Positions 1-10,540 of a stretch of DNA of 64,000 nucleotides are shown one piece after another; position 1 is the first letter of the stretch, and each line of letters starts with the position of its first letter. The notes below the pieces were generated by a model. That model worked only from the letters and a program-made list of their open reading frames with translations. It ran no database searches and was not told the DNA's origin. The DNA is from Isoetes taiwanensis (lineage: Eukaryota > Streptophyta > Lycopodiopsida > Isoetales > Isoetaceae): assembly GCA_021234155.1 (NCBI GenBank), contig JAJEKV010000073.1, positions 2,388,001 through 2,452,000 on the forward strand. Reading direction: 5' to 3'. The position numbers were made by a program, and so were the translations under genes.

Positions 1-1160
1 ACAAGTTGGAACATGTATTAGTAAAGACCATGTTATTTAGTGACCCTATGTGTTAAAGGCCATAGATTTCTTCAATGTGACAACCCCCCGTTTTGGTTTT
101 AAACGGTTGGCTCAGACCACTGAATGAGATTTTAGAGCGATTTGGAGCATCAGATGGTGCAAGGTGCCACCATGAGAGTACACAAACATATATGTTGCTT
201 GGGAATACTTTTTTTTTTTTAGCACGCCAGCCTAACCAAGCGTGCAACCCTCCTTGCAATTCTAGACTATCCACGTAGCAATCCCAAATCAGCAAAATGT
301 GAGGTGGCATGTCCTGCACCTTTAGATGCTCTCTTTTACAAATCAATGGCCGAGAAAATTAGAAAATTGGCTAAAAAAAGCCACGGAGATGGAGAAGGTT
401 ACCTCGCTGGGTCGAGCCTCTGCGTTCCCATTTTCCCTAAAACCAGAAAGGGTGGTTTCCAACAGCGAAACCCCTTCTTTCCTTTGAAACGCCTTTTCCC
501 TCCATTTTTTTAGGCGGTGGAATTTAGAACGTTTAGATGCTATGGCATCTCCAGGACAGTTGTTTGAGCGTTTTCAATGCCTGTTCGTCTTGGTGCAAGG
601 TACGATATGCATCTGATTTCCTATGTTTTTCTTTTCTTAATCTTTTGAGTTTGCTTATTTCTGGCATGCCATATCTTGCATTCTTGCAGGTTTCTTGCCA
701 GATCTATAGTTGAAGTTGAACCCTGTTCTTAAGCTTCTCCGACCTAAGGCGAGATAGGTTGGATTTGATCTTATACCAAAAGGCAAACTTCTTTTTTGCC
801 CTTCCTATGTTCTCTTCCATTTTTCCTGTTTCGGCTCCTTCTGTGCATGCAATTTTGGGCAGATCTACCCCTCGAACTTCCACATGCAGGCAGAATATAA
901 GCAATCACGAGTTTAAGCCAAAATAATTGGCCTTGAAGCAGTTGGTTTTGGTCTGCCAAGACCGTGTGGAGTGCCTTTCTGCCCTGAGGCAACGGATTTC
1001 GAACTGAGGCAACGGATTTGGCACGCTTTTGATTTCTGTTACAAGCATTCCTCTTTCTGATTTTGGGCAGCAGAAAGGTATAAGGTATGTCTCATCTATT
1101 TATATTGCATTTGAAGTATTAGTTGCCATTCAGGCTGCTAGTTGATTTAGCAGAGGCTAA
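1..1160. other. No supported gene
   Basis: AT-rich sequence with short ORFs on both strands and no recognisable protein. A short open stretch from the ATG at 542 runs into a good donor (CAAG then GTACG) at 599/600 and could be a first exon of about 19 codons. No downstream exon could be linked to it, so it is mentioned only as a possibility. Confidence 0.5.
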
Positions 1161-1181
1161 TCAGATCTTCAAAGCTGCTAT

Positions 1182-1588
1182 GAACAAAAGGGGATTCAAG
1201 ATTGCTAAAGATGTTAATCAGCCAAGGACATTCTCTTGGCATTGTGTCAGCATGTAACATGTAGGTTGCAGCTAAAATAAAATATGAAAATCATTTATAT
1301 AAGTTATTTCTAATGTTACTGTCAGTTGATTGGGCATACACCAATGATTTATTGGAATGAAATCGTGGAAGATATTGCATAGATAGCTGCCAAACTCGAA
1401 TTTATGCAGCCTTGCGGTAGCACTAAGAACAGGTATGGCTGTTTGTTCTAGTATTCCAAGCTCTCATGGTATGATATTCAGAATACTGGTAGATAGAATG
1501 ATGAAATAACTGACTGAACATGGTGAGCAAGACACGTTATGCTATGATTGTTGATGCTGAAGCTAAAGGTGCAATTAGCCCTGGAAAG
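1182..1588 (+). pseudogene. Cysteine synthase (O-acetylserine thiol-lyase) fragment, decayed
   Basis: Three exon-like blocks in family order match the N-terminal part of plant O-acetylserine(thiol)lyase, the PLP enzyme making cysteine from O-acetylserine and sulfide. At 1198-1221 the frame reads KIAKDVNQ. At 1325-1432 it reads LIGHTPMIYWNEIV, then an in-frame TAG at 1380-1382, then IAAKLEFMQPCGSTKNR and a donor. At 1535-1588 it reads RYAMIVDAEAKGAISPGK followed by a GT donor. The family's usual forms are LIGNTP, IAAKLE, SVKDR and EKGLITPGK. The next expected exon, with the PTSGNTG PLP-phosphate loop, was not found. This is a 5' gene fragment with a stop, so a pseudogene. The match is from remembered family motifs and I consider it good. 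Confidence 0.72.
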
Positions 1589-2029
1589 GTTTGTACCATC
1601 TGATCAATATGTTTGGAAGATGAGATTCCACAAAAATTGCATCATGCCTATTAAGTACCCTATGATTGCACCAGGCCTTTCACTATGTTTCTACTTTCAA
1701 AATTAACATACCCTGCTGAAACATTCTAGTAAATGCATTGTTACAATCATGCTTTGAGGCTTTAAGGAAAATGTTTTATTTTAAACTTTTGTGAAATACT
1801 TAAGACTATTTGCTTCATAACTCATGTAATCTATTTCTCTTTTCACTCTGGAGGTATCAGTTGGAAGCATTAAAGTGTCTTCATCCTTTTGTTATTCAGG
1901 ATGTAATTTAACAGGTTACGAAAGACCCTCAACATGGAAGTTGACCAATTAAAAACTATAAGCCAAATATCATTTCTCCTGGAATACCATAAATGTGAAT
2001 GGGACTTACCTTGAAGCCATGGTTATATG
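1589..2029. other. No supported gene
   Basis: AT-rich sequence between the cysteine synthase fragment and the pentatricopeptide-repeat fragment. I looked for the missing PLP-loop exon here and did not see it. Confidence 0.4.
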
Positions 2030-2515
2030 GGCAGGAATTTCAAGAATCAGTGGTTCGAACAAATGCCTCAATGTAATGTAATTTCATGGAACACTACAAT
2101 TATGGGCATCTTGAGCACGTCTTGAAACTCTTTGCAGGAATGTCTGTGAGAAATGCCGTTACATGGAATTCTATAATTGGAGGTTTTATTAAGAGGGGCC
2201 AGCTCAAGCACGCTCTTAAACTCTTTTAGCTAATGCCTGAAAGAAGCGTGGTCTTCTATAATTTCATGATAGCTGCTTTTGGTCAGTAAGGTCAAGTCAT
2301 GAGGCTTGTATACTATCTCAGCAAATGCCACAATGTGATGTAGCTTCCTACAATGCTATGATGTTAGCGTTTGTTGAGGGCTGCCAACTTAATGAAGCAT
2401 TAGATCTCTTTAAACAAATGCCTTATAAGGATGTCATTTCATGGACTGCTATAATTGTAGCTTATGGTCATCGTGGGAAACTTACCCCAGCTGCATTTTT
2501 AGAATATGCTGCAAT
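2030..2515 (+). pseudogene. PLS-class pentatricopeptide repeat protein, fragment
   Basis: About five successive repeats of roughly 31 residues are readable but spread over frames with stops. Examples are QMPQCNVISWNT, MSVRNAVTWNSIIGGF, MPERSVVFYNFMIAAFG, MPQCDVASYNAMMLAFVEG and MPYKDVISWTAIIVAYG. The MPxxDVxSWNxII signature is typical of the short S/SS repeats of plant organelle RNA-binding and editing factors. In-frame stops follow KLF (2228 area) and AFGQ, and the last repeat is the only one open for more than 60 codons. No E/DYW domain and no start are present, so this is a relic of an internal part of such a gene. Confidence 0.75.
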
Positions 2516-2559
2516 TAGCACATTCCAGGACACAACATTATGACACAACATTTTGAGCT

Positions 2560-2948
2560 ATTTCTGAGCCTCATACCAATTTGTCAAAATGTCAATTATG
2601 GTATTTGCAACAAAAATATCTTTATCCAACCACATTTTGCACACATGTCAATTATGGTATTTGCAACAAAAATATCTTTATCCAACCCTTTTTCTGTAGC
2701 TTTCTTGTGTATGGCATTCCAGGTTACCACATTCCGCACTAATAGCTTATCAAAACTTCTCGTGCTTCTACACGTGAGCAACATTTGGAATACACGTTAA
2801 TAACATTAATAACAGTACTTCCGACAAGTGGGTTCCTATCAAATCCTCTTCTCATTTCATGTTCAATATACCCTAAGATAAAGATAAGACACGTCAAAGG
2901 CATGTTGAGCATCATACAACATTGTACATGCTGCACAAACAATGGCAA
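2560..2948 (-). pseudogene. Pentatricopeptide repeat fragment, opposite strand
   Basis: Minus-strand reading gives RNVVTWNAI, then GLDKDIFVANTIIDMCAKCG, and in another frame GFDRNPLVGSTVINV with YSKC and EAREV. These are hallmarks of the P/L repeats of PLS-class pentatricopeptide proteins (VVTWNAI; GLxxDxFVxNxLIDMYAKCG). The frames are disrupted and one block is duplicated in tandem. It lies tail-to-tail with the plus-strand fragment at 2030-2515, so the two come either from different genes or from an inverted rearrangement. Confidence 0.62.
2591..2690. repeat. Two-copy tandem repeat, 56-bp period
   Basis: A block starting GTCAATTATGGTATTTGC at 2591 recurs at 2647 with the first ~40 bases unchanged. 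It duplicates part of the minus-strand repeat-protein fragment (the DIFVANTIIDM region), so the duplication occurred within that sequence. Confidence 0.85.
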
Positions 2949-2949
2949 C

Positions 2950-4070
2950 CACTATTGAATAGCATTAAGTCTAAATGAATGATTCTAAGCTTAAATGCCT
3001 GGTAAATTTGACCTTGCCTAAATGAAAACCTAACTAGCCTTACCTTGCTAAAACCTTCTAGTGTAGTATAATATAATATATATCTAGCGATCATCATGAC
3101 CCTATGCAACTCCTGACGGATCCATCTATCAAAATAAATATTTTAATTGAAGATTATATTTTTGGCTCTTATGGATTCACACCAACAAAAGCAACCATTG
3201 GCTAACCTTGCGAGTTCAAGTCGGCGAGCATATTCAAACAAGATAAAATACTCACAAAACCTAATGTAATTCATGTAATAGTTGTATCCAATTCTTGGCC
3301 TCATTCAATTGACTTGGGGCATAAATTTATGATAAAGCATGTAATGAACTTCCTTTCTTGCAAGGTGAACTTTATGTATCTTTAAAAGATAATATAAGCA
3401 TATAACATATGCTCTGGTCCTGTTATTTTTCTATTCTACGTAATGGATCAGTGCATGGCTTGGTAGTTCATGGACTTATTCTTTTAATGATCCTCTGCAA
3501 TTTATTCACCCTTCTCTCAATTCTCGACACAACACTTCTCTATCTCATCGTGCATTCTTCAAATGGCCAAGAGCCCATTACTGAAAAACATTTAACTAGA
3601 ACGTCGATCAATATGCTCAAGACAACGTTTGTTTACATTTAACTGATTTTTTCATTTGTTTTGACCACCATAATTCACAAATAATAACATAGTTCACCAG
3701 ATAGTCTGTAAATGCTGCATGTATCCTATCATATGGTGTTCATCATAAACGCCCGTCGAAGGTACCATAAAGTTTTAGTATTTTGAAACATCTTTATTGA
3801 GGTCTATGTCATCATCATGTGGATATTTACAACCCCAAAACACGCTTGTAGCTAAGACATATGAGATACAATTACTTCTACGTAGTATATTTTTCCTAAA
3901 AGATTCTATTCATGCACTAATATTGAAATTTTGAAAAGGACGTAAATGACATTTCATTATCTTTTGGTATCCAATTTAATTCAGTGTATATTACTTTGCC
4001 CTTATTTTCCTGCGCCTTTATTTTCTATGGCCTCTGGCGTGCCTTTTTGCTAGTTTTTTTTTTTTGGCGA
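2950..4070. other. No supported gene
   Basis: AT-rich intergenic sequence with scattered ORFs under 80 codons, none with recognisable composition or splice context. I see nothing else in it. Confidence 0.5.
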
Positions 4071-4281
4071 TGTCATATTCTAAAATCTTAGGCAAAGTCA
4101 TATAGAGGTTCGATATTCCCTCAAAACCTTAGGTGAAATTGTTGTTTCATATTTCAAAATCATAGGCGCCTCCAATCATAAATGGCTATAAGCGAAACGA
4201 GAGGTGCTCAAAGGCTCCAATATACGATCTGCGTCGTAGGATCAACGAATTCGATGACTGTGTTAGTCCAGGGTGAACCTT

Positions 4282-4341
4282 GTTTAGAATATATAGCAAA
4301 ATAACAGGGGGTTTAGAATATGTAGCAAAATAACAGGGGGT
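4282..4341 (+). repeat. Two-copy tandem repeat, 29-bp period
   Basis: The unit beginning GTTTAGAATATATAGCAAAA at 4282 repeats at 4311 with one base change (TATAGC to TGTAGC). Confidence 0.8.
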
Positions 4342-4454
4342 TCCAGGAGGATTTGATACGGATATAAAAATAAGAATTCTTGAAACCATAGACCATCCTA
4401 AAACAATTGAATGGGTTGTTATAAAAAAAAACATAGATTCAAGATAAAAAATAA

Positions 4455-4535
4455 TCACCTTAACTCATTAGGTACATTGGTTAAAGTAGTCTTATTAAGA
4501 CATTGAGTTATTTTGGTAGAGGTTCAAGCCTCCGT
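4455..4535 (+). repeat. tRNA-derived SINE-like head
   Basis: The sequence has an A-box-like block (ACTCATTAGGTACATTGG, about 4463-4480) and, ~40 bases later, a B box (GAGGTTCAAGCCTCC at 4519-4533) with T-arm symmetry GAGG/CCTC. The spacing suits an internal RNA polymerase III promoter. No full cloverleaf can be drawn and the downstream part is repeat sequence, so a SINE relic is more likely than a tRNA gene. Confidence 0.5.
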
Positions 4536-4661
4536 ATTTCATATTCTAAAATCTTAAGCAAAGTCATATAGAGGTTTGATATTCCCTCAAAATCTTAGGT
4601 GAAATCGTATTTCATATTTCAAAATCATAGGCGCCTCCAATCATAAATGACTATAAGCGAA

Positions 4662-6257
4662 AGTCGACGAATGTGGTAGTCCAGGGTGCACTTCATTTAG
4701 TCGATTATGCAGAAGGGCTGACACAAAAGCCCTAATATTTGCTCAGGTTACATCCCTGGATGACTTCTAATGCATGGAATAAACGTAGAAGAATCCGAGA
4801 AGATGGCTCTGCATTTAAGGTTCCTCTGTAGGATGTAACTGTTACAGAGAGGTAAATTTTTTTTACCCGTCTGATGCATTTCTCCAGATCGCAGCATGGA
4901 TAGATAATACCAGAAAATAAATAAGAAAATTGGGGAATCAATGTGTTATAACCTCCAGCTTTTTCGTCCTCAGTGCCTTCTACTCCAGGAATTTTTTCTG
5001 TGCTCACGCCATCTAGCTCGAATTTTCCTTTCTGAAAACAGATGATGTTTTATGATGCTTGGCTTCAAACAACTCCTACCCGATTGCCCAAATCTAACAC
5101 CAAGGTCGTCTTGGCTCGTCCAAAGCTGTCACTGCCACAGAAGCTCAATTTTCTGCAAGCAGCTCTAAAAGGCTATTGCACGAGGGCCGCATGCCTCTAA
5201 AAATAAAAAATAGATAAAAAAAAATTGGATATAGTTAAATAAATTGTTCGACAACCATTGGATCATTTTAGCCGAATTAAATCTAGGGTCCATAAATGGT
5301 GCACTCTAAAAATACTATTTAGTACACCTCAATGAATACAATGTCAAAATCATAGAAAAACCATGTGAAAAAGTGTATAAAAATATATAAGTAACCCCTT
5401 GTTATTGTGCTAGATATTTATAATGTGGTTTGTGCGCTTGACTAGCTATGGGTGAACAAAATTTCCTTCTACAAATTGTACTTGGAAAAAAAACACAAAT
5501 CTTGGTGAAATAACATTGGCCATGATTCGCCTAGATTCCTACAAGAAAAATTCATGTCTAGAAAACATTCGCCAGCATATCTAATCTTCTAAGTCTATGA
5601 TTTGCCCGATCTTTTAAATTATGATGCCACAAATTTTGCTTTAAGGACAACCCTACACATCGCTCTTCTATATATGTTCTTATTATATGTCGATCTTTTT
5701 CCTTTAAGAATATGAATAATGTTTTGGCTATCTATGTATATATCTAAAGATTGATATACATAGTATTCTTGAATAAAGATGTCAAGTCCTCTAAGTGAAT
5801 CGAGGCCAAATCTAATAAAATTGAGATGAAAGTCTTTATCGGACAACAGGTTAAAGACCTCTAAATGAACTGAAGCTATTCCTTGTAGAACTGAAAAATT
5901 TTAGCCTAAAGGGCTGGATTTAGAAATTTTTAGCCTAAAGGGCTGGAGTTGAATATTTCTGATTGTGGATTCAATCAAGGTTGTAACCATGGACTTGGTT
6001 ATGTCAATCTGCCATATAATTTCTTGATCGAGGACAATCAATCACGGGAAGGGGAGGAATTGATATGGTGGTGCTCGGGGGAGCAGTTGTTGAGTAAGAA
6101 AGAGAAAGAAAGTAAAATGACCAATCCGTTTAAAGCCAATATTTGCCCAGTTATAGATTGTATGGTTCGCTAAAGTTAATCAAAAGGGCAAAGGTTTATA
6201 AGGTTTAAATATCTTGTGAAAAGGGGCAACTATTTCTAAAAACGTTAGGTCTATTTT
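4662..6257. other. Gene-free stretch with small repeats
   Basis: No recognisable gene. It holds one copy of a dispersed repeat (5287-5418) and a short tandem block around 5898-5948 in which TTTTAGCCTAAAGGGCTGGA occurs twice just upstream of the LINE. The 5' end of the LINE may lie in 5950-6257, but I could not fix it. Confidence 0.5.
5287..5418 (+). repeat. Dispersed repeat, copy 1
   Basis: About 130 bases containing GTGCACTCTAAAAATACTAT and ending TTATTGTGCTAGATATT closely match 18,491-18,624. No coding capacity or terminal inverted repeats were seen, so the element type is unknown. Confidence 0.75.
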
Positions 6258-8196
6258 ATGGAAAACGGCAAGACCTTTTTCATTAGGCTTTATAAGGGCG
6301 GCAACGGATCAGTTGTGGGGCAGACAACAGCGGCTTCTAGAGCGACCAACTTGGCGACATCCACGACATCTACAGTAGGTTCTAGACCATCACCGACAGT
6401 GGCAGAACCAATTCTGGCCATCAGAGGCAATTTCGACCATCATCGATCTTATCTGAGCAATTTGGTCCAATGCGCCTTGTGTCCAGCAGATCCTTCTTCT
6501 ACTAATCTTAAACTATTCAGTTCTACTTGCAGGCTAATCCAAGCCAGATTTGTGAAACTCTTAGTTATCTCAGTGATCTTGTGGAAACCCAAATCCTTAG
6601 CCTTCTGCCTTCCGCCCCTCAGGCACCCCTCAGACCATAGCCCACACCCAGGCCCGACTACTGCTCACGCATGCCCCCAAGCTACCGATCCCAGACAGGA
6701 TAAGCCTGCCCAGGAGGATCAAGCGGATGGTCCCCCACGTAAACGGCTCCGACCAGACGGCAAGAACAAGGGAGAGACCACTTCCATGAGGAGAGAGGCA
6801 CGAGCAAAGGCCCAATCAGCAAGATCGACTGAGAGGAAGCTGATTATTGTTCAGACCCGATGGCAGACCAGGCACAGACGAGATCCTTGAAAAACCTGGA
6901 GGTAGGAATCGCAGGCAACAGGACCCGAATTGCAGACCTAGAGATCCAATCCTCGAGGCCCCATGTTCTCAGAAGACAACTGGCAGCAGAGAGATAGCGG
7001 ATGGTAGAGATGGAGACCCGGGCACAGCAACTGGAAGACGGCATCCATTTGGCACACTTCGAAAGACAACAACAGAAGCAAGATCTTGTTGACCTGCGGG
7101 CTCGTGTGGACTCCCTCTCCACCATCATAGAGGCCATGGCACAAGATAGACAGCGTGCCGATCAGGAGACAAGGGCAACCGTCTCCCACCTCCAATCGGA
7201 AGCCGCGGAGGCTGCCACCACCATGTTAGACATGCAGACTGCCTTTGAAGCGAGTCAGTCAGAGTTGAGAGAGCTTTAGAGGAAGGCCGACGCACGAGAC
7301 CAAGAGCTGCAGGAGCTTAGGGCAACCGTCGTCCAGCAAGGCAAGGGCCGTCATGCGGAAGCCCATGAACAATTACGGCGATGCACACATGAATTGGCAA
7401 GGCAGCAGCAATTCCAGCAGGAGCTGAGCTCTCGACTACAGAGAGCAGAGGCTGCAGCACGGGATATGACAGATCCACATACCCGGGGGCCTGCAAGACG
7501 TCGACCAGGGCAGCCCAACGCTGCGTCACAAAGCTGCCTCATGCAACCACCACCCCACTACAGGTCAGAACACACGCCCCGCACATGCAAACAACAAATG
7601 CCGCAACAACCACCACGAGCCCGACAACCTCAGAGTTCCAAGAGCGAAGACGCAGGAGCCACAATGTGGTGGTACACGGTCTGAAAGAGGAGGTAGGAGA
7701 GCACCTCATCAACTGGCTCCAGATACAGATCCTGGCCCGGATGACATTCCACACACTGGTACACATTGCTAGGGCGACACACCATGGAGCCCAGCGCTCT
7801 GAACGTCCCCGGGTAGTCATCTTCACAGTCAGGGACGCGCAAGAGCGAGCAGCCATCTTACGCCAAAGCAGGCAGTTGAAGGGGACTGCCCTGTACGTAG
7901 ACCGGGATCTGACTCCAGCACAACAGGAGGACCGCAGGCATGAGTTGGAGAAAGTTAAGAATGTCCGCACACAGGGAGGTGCAGCATGGCTGGTTCGGGA
8001 AAAGATGCAGATCTTCAAACAACTTAATACTGATGCAAGCGCCTCAAATGCTCGAGGCCCTTTAGTCGAGATCCCATCTGCACATCCTACCACAATGGCC
8101 TCACCTGCCACTGCCAACATGCCAAATGCCACCTCCACCACCATCCCCTCTGATGCCACCACCAAACCTACTGCTACAGCTCCTGCCAGCAAATAG
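6258..8196 (+). pseudogene. LINE ORF1, RNA-binding/coiled-coil protein (broken)
   Basis: Three consecutive open segments in different frames make up the region before the endonuclease. 6258-6890 is Pro/Arg/Lys-rich with a basic patch (PPRKRLRPDGKNKG). 7001-7684 is a long Gln/Glu/Arg-rich coiled coil (LVDLRARVDSLSTIIEAM; ELSSRLQRAEAAARDM) broken by one TAG at 7277-7279. 7585-8196 continues in another frame with VVVHGLKEEVGEHLINWL and a VVIFTVRDAQERAAIL strand-helix block resembling an RRM-like or C-terminal ORF1 domain. The last stop lies just before the ORF2 start. The role, nucleic-acid chaperoning of the LINE RNP, is inferred from position and composition. Confidence 0.6.
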
Positions 8197-8205
8197 GGAT
8201 TGTGC

Positions 8206-9573
8206 ATGCGCATGGTCTCTTGGAATTGTCGGGGCTTCCCATGGCAGAAGGAAGACAGTCTCAACTCAGTTGCTGCTGATATGGACCTCATCTTCCTCAT
8301 GGAAATATGGGAGCATGCTGGACATAGACTACCCGACTTGCCAGGATACCATCGCTACTCTGTCTTCAATGAATGCACAGGAAAGCGGGGACACGGAGGG
8401 GTCGCCTGCTACTACCGAACAACTCTGGCACGGTCAGTTTCCCTGTGTAAGATAGACAAACATAATAGGTACCTGTGGGTGCGCATGCAGAATTGCAGTG
8501 GTAGCCCTCTCTTTGTGGCGGCCTGCTACTTCCCACATGCCGAGAGCAACTTTTATCACAACGATCCGGATGTGGATAGGCTGCAGCCCTATGTCGATCT
8601 ATACGATGACATGCAACACCACAGGCAGGAGGGTGGGATCATGCTCGTTGGAGACTTCAATGCCCGCACTGGCACGGAACAGGCGATGCGATTTGACCAT
8701 CTGACAGATGATGTGTTGCAGCTGAGCCCTTCAGAAGGATATTGGCCACGGGCATCAGCTGACACTCAGGTCTCGCGCTATGGGACGCAGCTGTTGCTGC
8801 TCTGCAGTATTTTTGACCTAGTGATTTGCAATGGGCTGGCACAGTGGCCATCCTCTAGCCAGCACACTTGCACGCAGGAGAACCAGGGGGGTGGGTTCAG
8901 CGTGGTAGACTATGTTCTGGTGGCCGAGCAGGACATGCACCTCGTCAAATATTTTCAAGTGGGAATAGCTGGTAGGGATGAGGAGGTGGACTCAGACCAC
9001 CTACCGCTCTACTTGCACCTGGCTTGGCAGGTTGCCTCATACGCCTATCCAACACCTCCTCATCTGCCCCAGCTCAGACTGGACTATGAGCGCGCTCCCA
9101 CTTACTCCCAGATGCTTACAGAGGATCTGGCAAGCATCTCACAATGCTCAACGGTGGAGCAGCAGGCGGGCAAGCTCATTGATGTCCTCGGGGCTGCTAC
9201 AGAGAGGTGTTTTGGGAGAAGTCGCCCCCGACAAACCTCAAGGGCTACAACCTTTCCACGTAACCGGTGGTTCGATGCCGAGTGCAAAGAACGCAAACGC
9301 TGGCTCTGCCAAGTCATAGACCCTGAGCTACGCCCGGATGCAGTCAAACAATACCTCACTTTCCTCAAGGCTACAAAGGCTAGGTACATCGCGGCCCATC
9401 AACAGGAAATGTTCTTCCTCCTGGAACGTCATCCCAGGACCTTCTGGCAGAGAGTGCTCAGGAGACCAGTTCCGCCCACGGGAAACATCACTCCAGACCA
9501 GTGGGGGCAATACTACAACAGCTCTACAATCTGGAGGGGGCACGGGCAGCATTACCCCCCCAGCAGGGCCTAG
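8206..9573 (+). CDS. LINE ORF2 N-terminal part: APE-type endonuclease (ORF ends before RT)
   Basis: An ORF of about 455 codons starts at the ATG at 8206 (or 8212), ten bases after the ORF1 stop. It encodes an exonuclease-endonuclease-phosphatase fold that nicks target DNA for target-primed reverse transcription. Motifs in order: MVSWNCRG (N), DLIFLMEIWEH (metal-binding Glu), GGIMLVGDFNARTG (Asp/Asn), VVDYVLVAEQ (Asp) and SDHLPLYLHL (catalytic Asp-His). All expected active-site residues are present. The TAG at 9571-9573 ends the frame; the RT continues in other frames, so ORF2 as a whole is a pseudogene. Confidence 0.85.
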   Translation: MRMVSWNCRGFPWQKEDSLNSVAADMDLIFLMEIWEHAGHRLPDLPGYHRYSVFNECTGKRGHGGVACYYRTTLARSVSLCKIDKHNRYLWVRMQNCSGSPLFVAACYFPHAESNFYHNDPDVDRLQPYVDLYDDMQHHRQEGGIMLVGDFNARTGTEQAMRFDHLTDDVLQLSPSEGYWPRASADTQVSRYGTQLLLLCSIFDLVICNGLAQWPSSSQHTCTQENQGGGFSVVDYVLVAEQDMHLVKYFQVGIAGRDEEVDSDHLPLYLHLAWQVASYAYPTPPHLPQLRLDYERAPTYSQMLTEDLASISQCSTVEQQAGKLIDVLGAATERCFGRSRPRQTSRATTFPRNRWFDAECKERKRWLCQVIDPELRPDAVKQYLTFLKATKARYIAAHQQEMFFLLERHPRTFWQRVLRRPVPPTGNITPDQWGQYYNSSTIWRGHGQHYPPSRA

Positions 9574-10540
9574 TACTAGCAATCACAGAGGTGGAGTTAA
9601 CGCAAAGGCTGCAACGTCTAGCCAATGGGAAAGCACCAGACCTTGATGGCATGCATGCAGAGCTACTCAAGTGGGCAGGCCACCCATAGCACCGGTACTG
9701 ATGGACACGTTCAACAAGGCATTACGGGAAGGTTTTCCCCCGCAATGTACCACTAGCAGGGTTGTCCCAATCTACAAGGCAGGAGACCCGCATTTTTCGG
9801 CCAATTCGGACCATCATGATCAGCTCAGTGTTTGCAAAGCTCCTCGCCGGTATCCTCCAGCGGCAATTGACAGGATGGGCAGAAGCAGCAGAAGTGCGGG
9901 CACTCACTCAGGCAGGATTCAGGCCGAGGCACTCCACGATAGATCATATCTTCACACTGGGGGCTCTGGTTGAGGACAGCAGGTACCATCGGCAGGATAT
10001 GTATTGCTGCTTCATAGACTTCGCCAAGGCTTTTGACGCGGTGCCTCGGGAAAAGCTATGGGCAAGATTGCAGCAGCTAAACGTCCCTGCCGAACTGCAG
10101 AACGTGGTGTACATGTTATATGAGACGTGCATCGGCCGGCTGCAACCAGCGGGCCGACCATTCAAGAGCAGTATTGGGGTCCGTCAAGGGTGCCCTCTCT
10201 CTCCCACACTATTGGGCCTGTATATTGATCAGCTGGAGAGCTGGCTTGCTGATAATGGAGGCACTGAGGCCCACATCCTACATCAGATCATCAGGTAGCT
10301 AATCTATGCTGACGATGTGGACCTCCTGGCACACACTCGGGCAGATATGCAATGCCATCTCGATGTCCTGGACACATTTTGCCAGATGACTGACATACGC
10401 GTCAACTTAGCCAAAACCAAGGTGGTTCTGATATCGTCTGCACGCCAGCCATCACCTCCAATCCTCACTTATCGTGGCCAAAATATTGAAGTGGTACCGC
10501 TTACAAATATTTGGGGATGGAGTTTCCATCGGCCATGAAC
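9480..10540 (+). pseudogene. LINE reverse transcriptase domain (broken ORF2)
   Basis: RT fingers and palm are readable across three frames. RLANGKAPDLDGMHAELLKW (9610-9675) is followed by VVPIYKAGDP, then from 9790 IRTIMISSVFAKLLAGILQR, QAGFRPRHSTIDHIFTL, CFIDFAKAFDAVPREKLW (motif A, catalytic Asp) and VRQGCPLSPTLLGLYID (motif B). An in-frame TAG at 10,296-10,298 sits immediately before LIYADDVDLLAH (motif C, YADD), and the frame then continues to about 10,520. The active-site residues survive but at least two frameshifts and one stop separate them. Confidence 0.85.

Larger units (their letters stand above)
4074..4661 (+). repeat. Pair of ~125-bp direct repeats
   Basis: The block at 4074-4198 (TCATATTCTAAAATCTTAGG onwards) recurs at 4538-4661 with few changes, and both copies are followed by a similar tail ending TAGTCCAGGGTG. 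The second copy directly follows a tRNA-like head (4455-4535) and the first does not, so these may be a headed and a headless copy of one SINE-like family. Confidence 0.75.

Noticed and set aside
4455-4535. Functional tRNA gene on the plus strand
   Set aside because: Only the T-arm is convincing; it is followed by repeat sequence.
7539-8300. 253-codon minus-strand ORF
   Set aside because: It is antisense to the LINE ORF1/ORF2 junction, which has clear sense-strand coding motifs; the antisense frame is open because the region is GC-rich.
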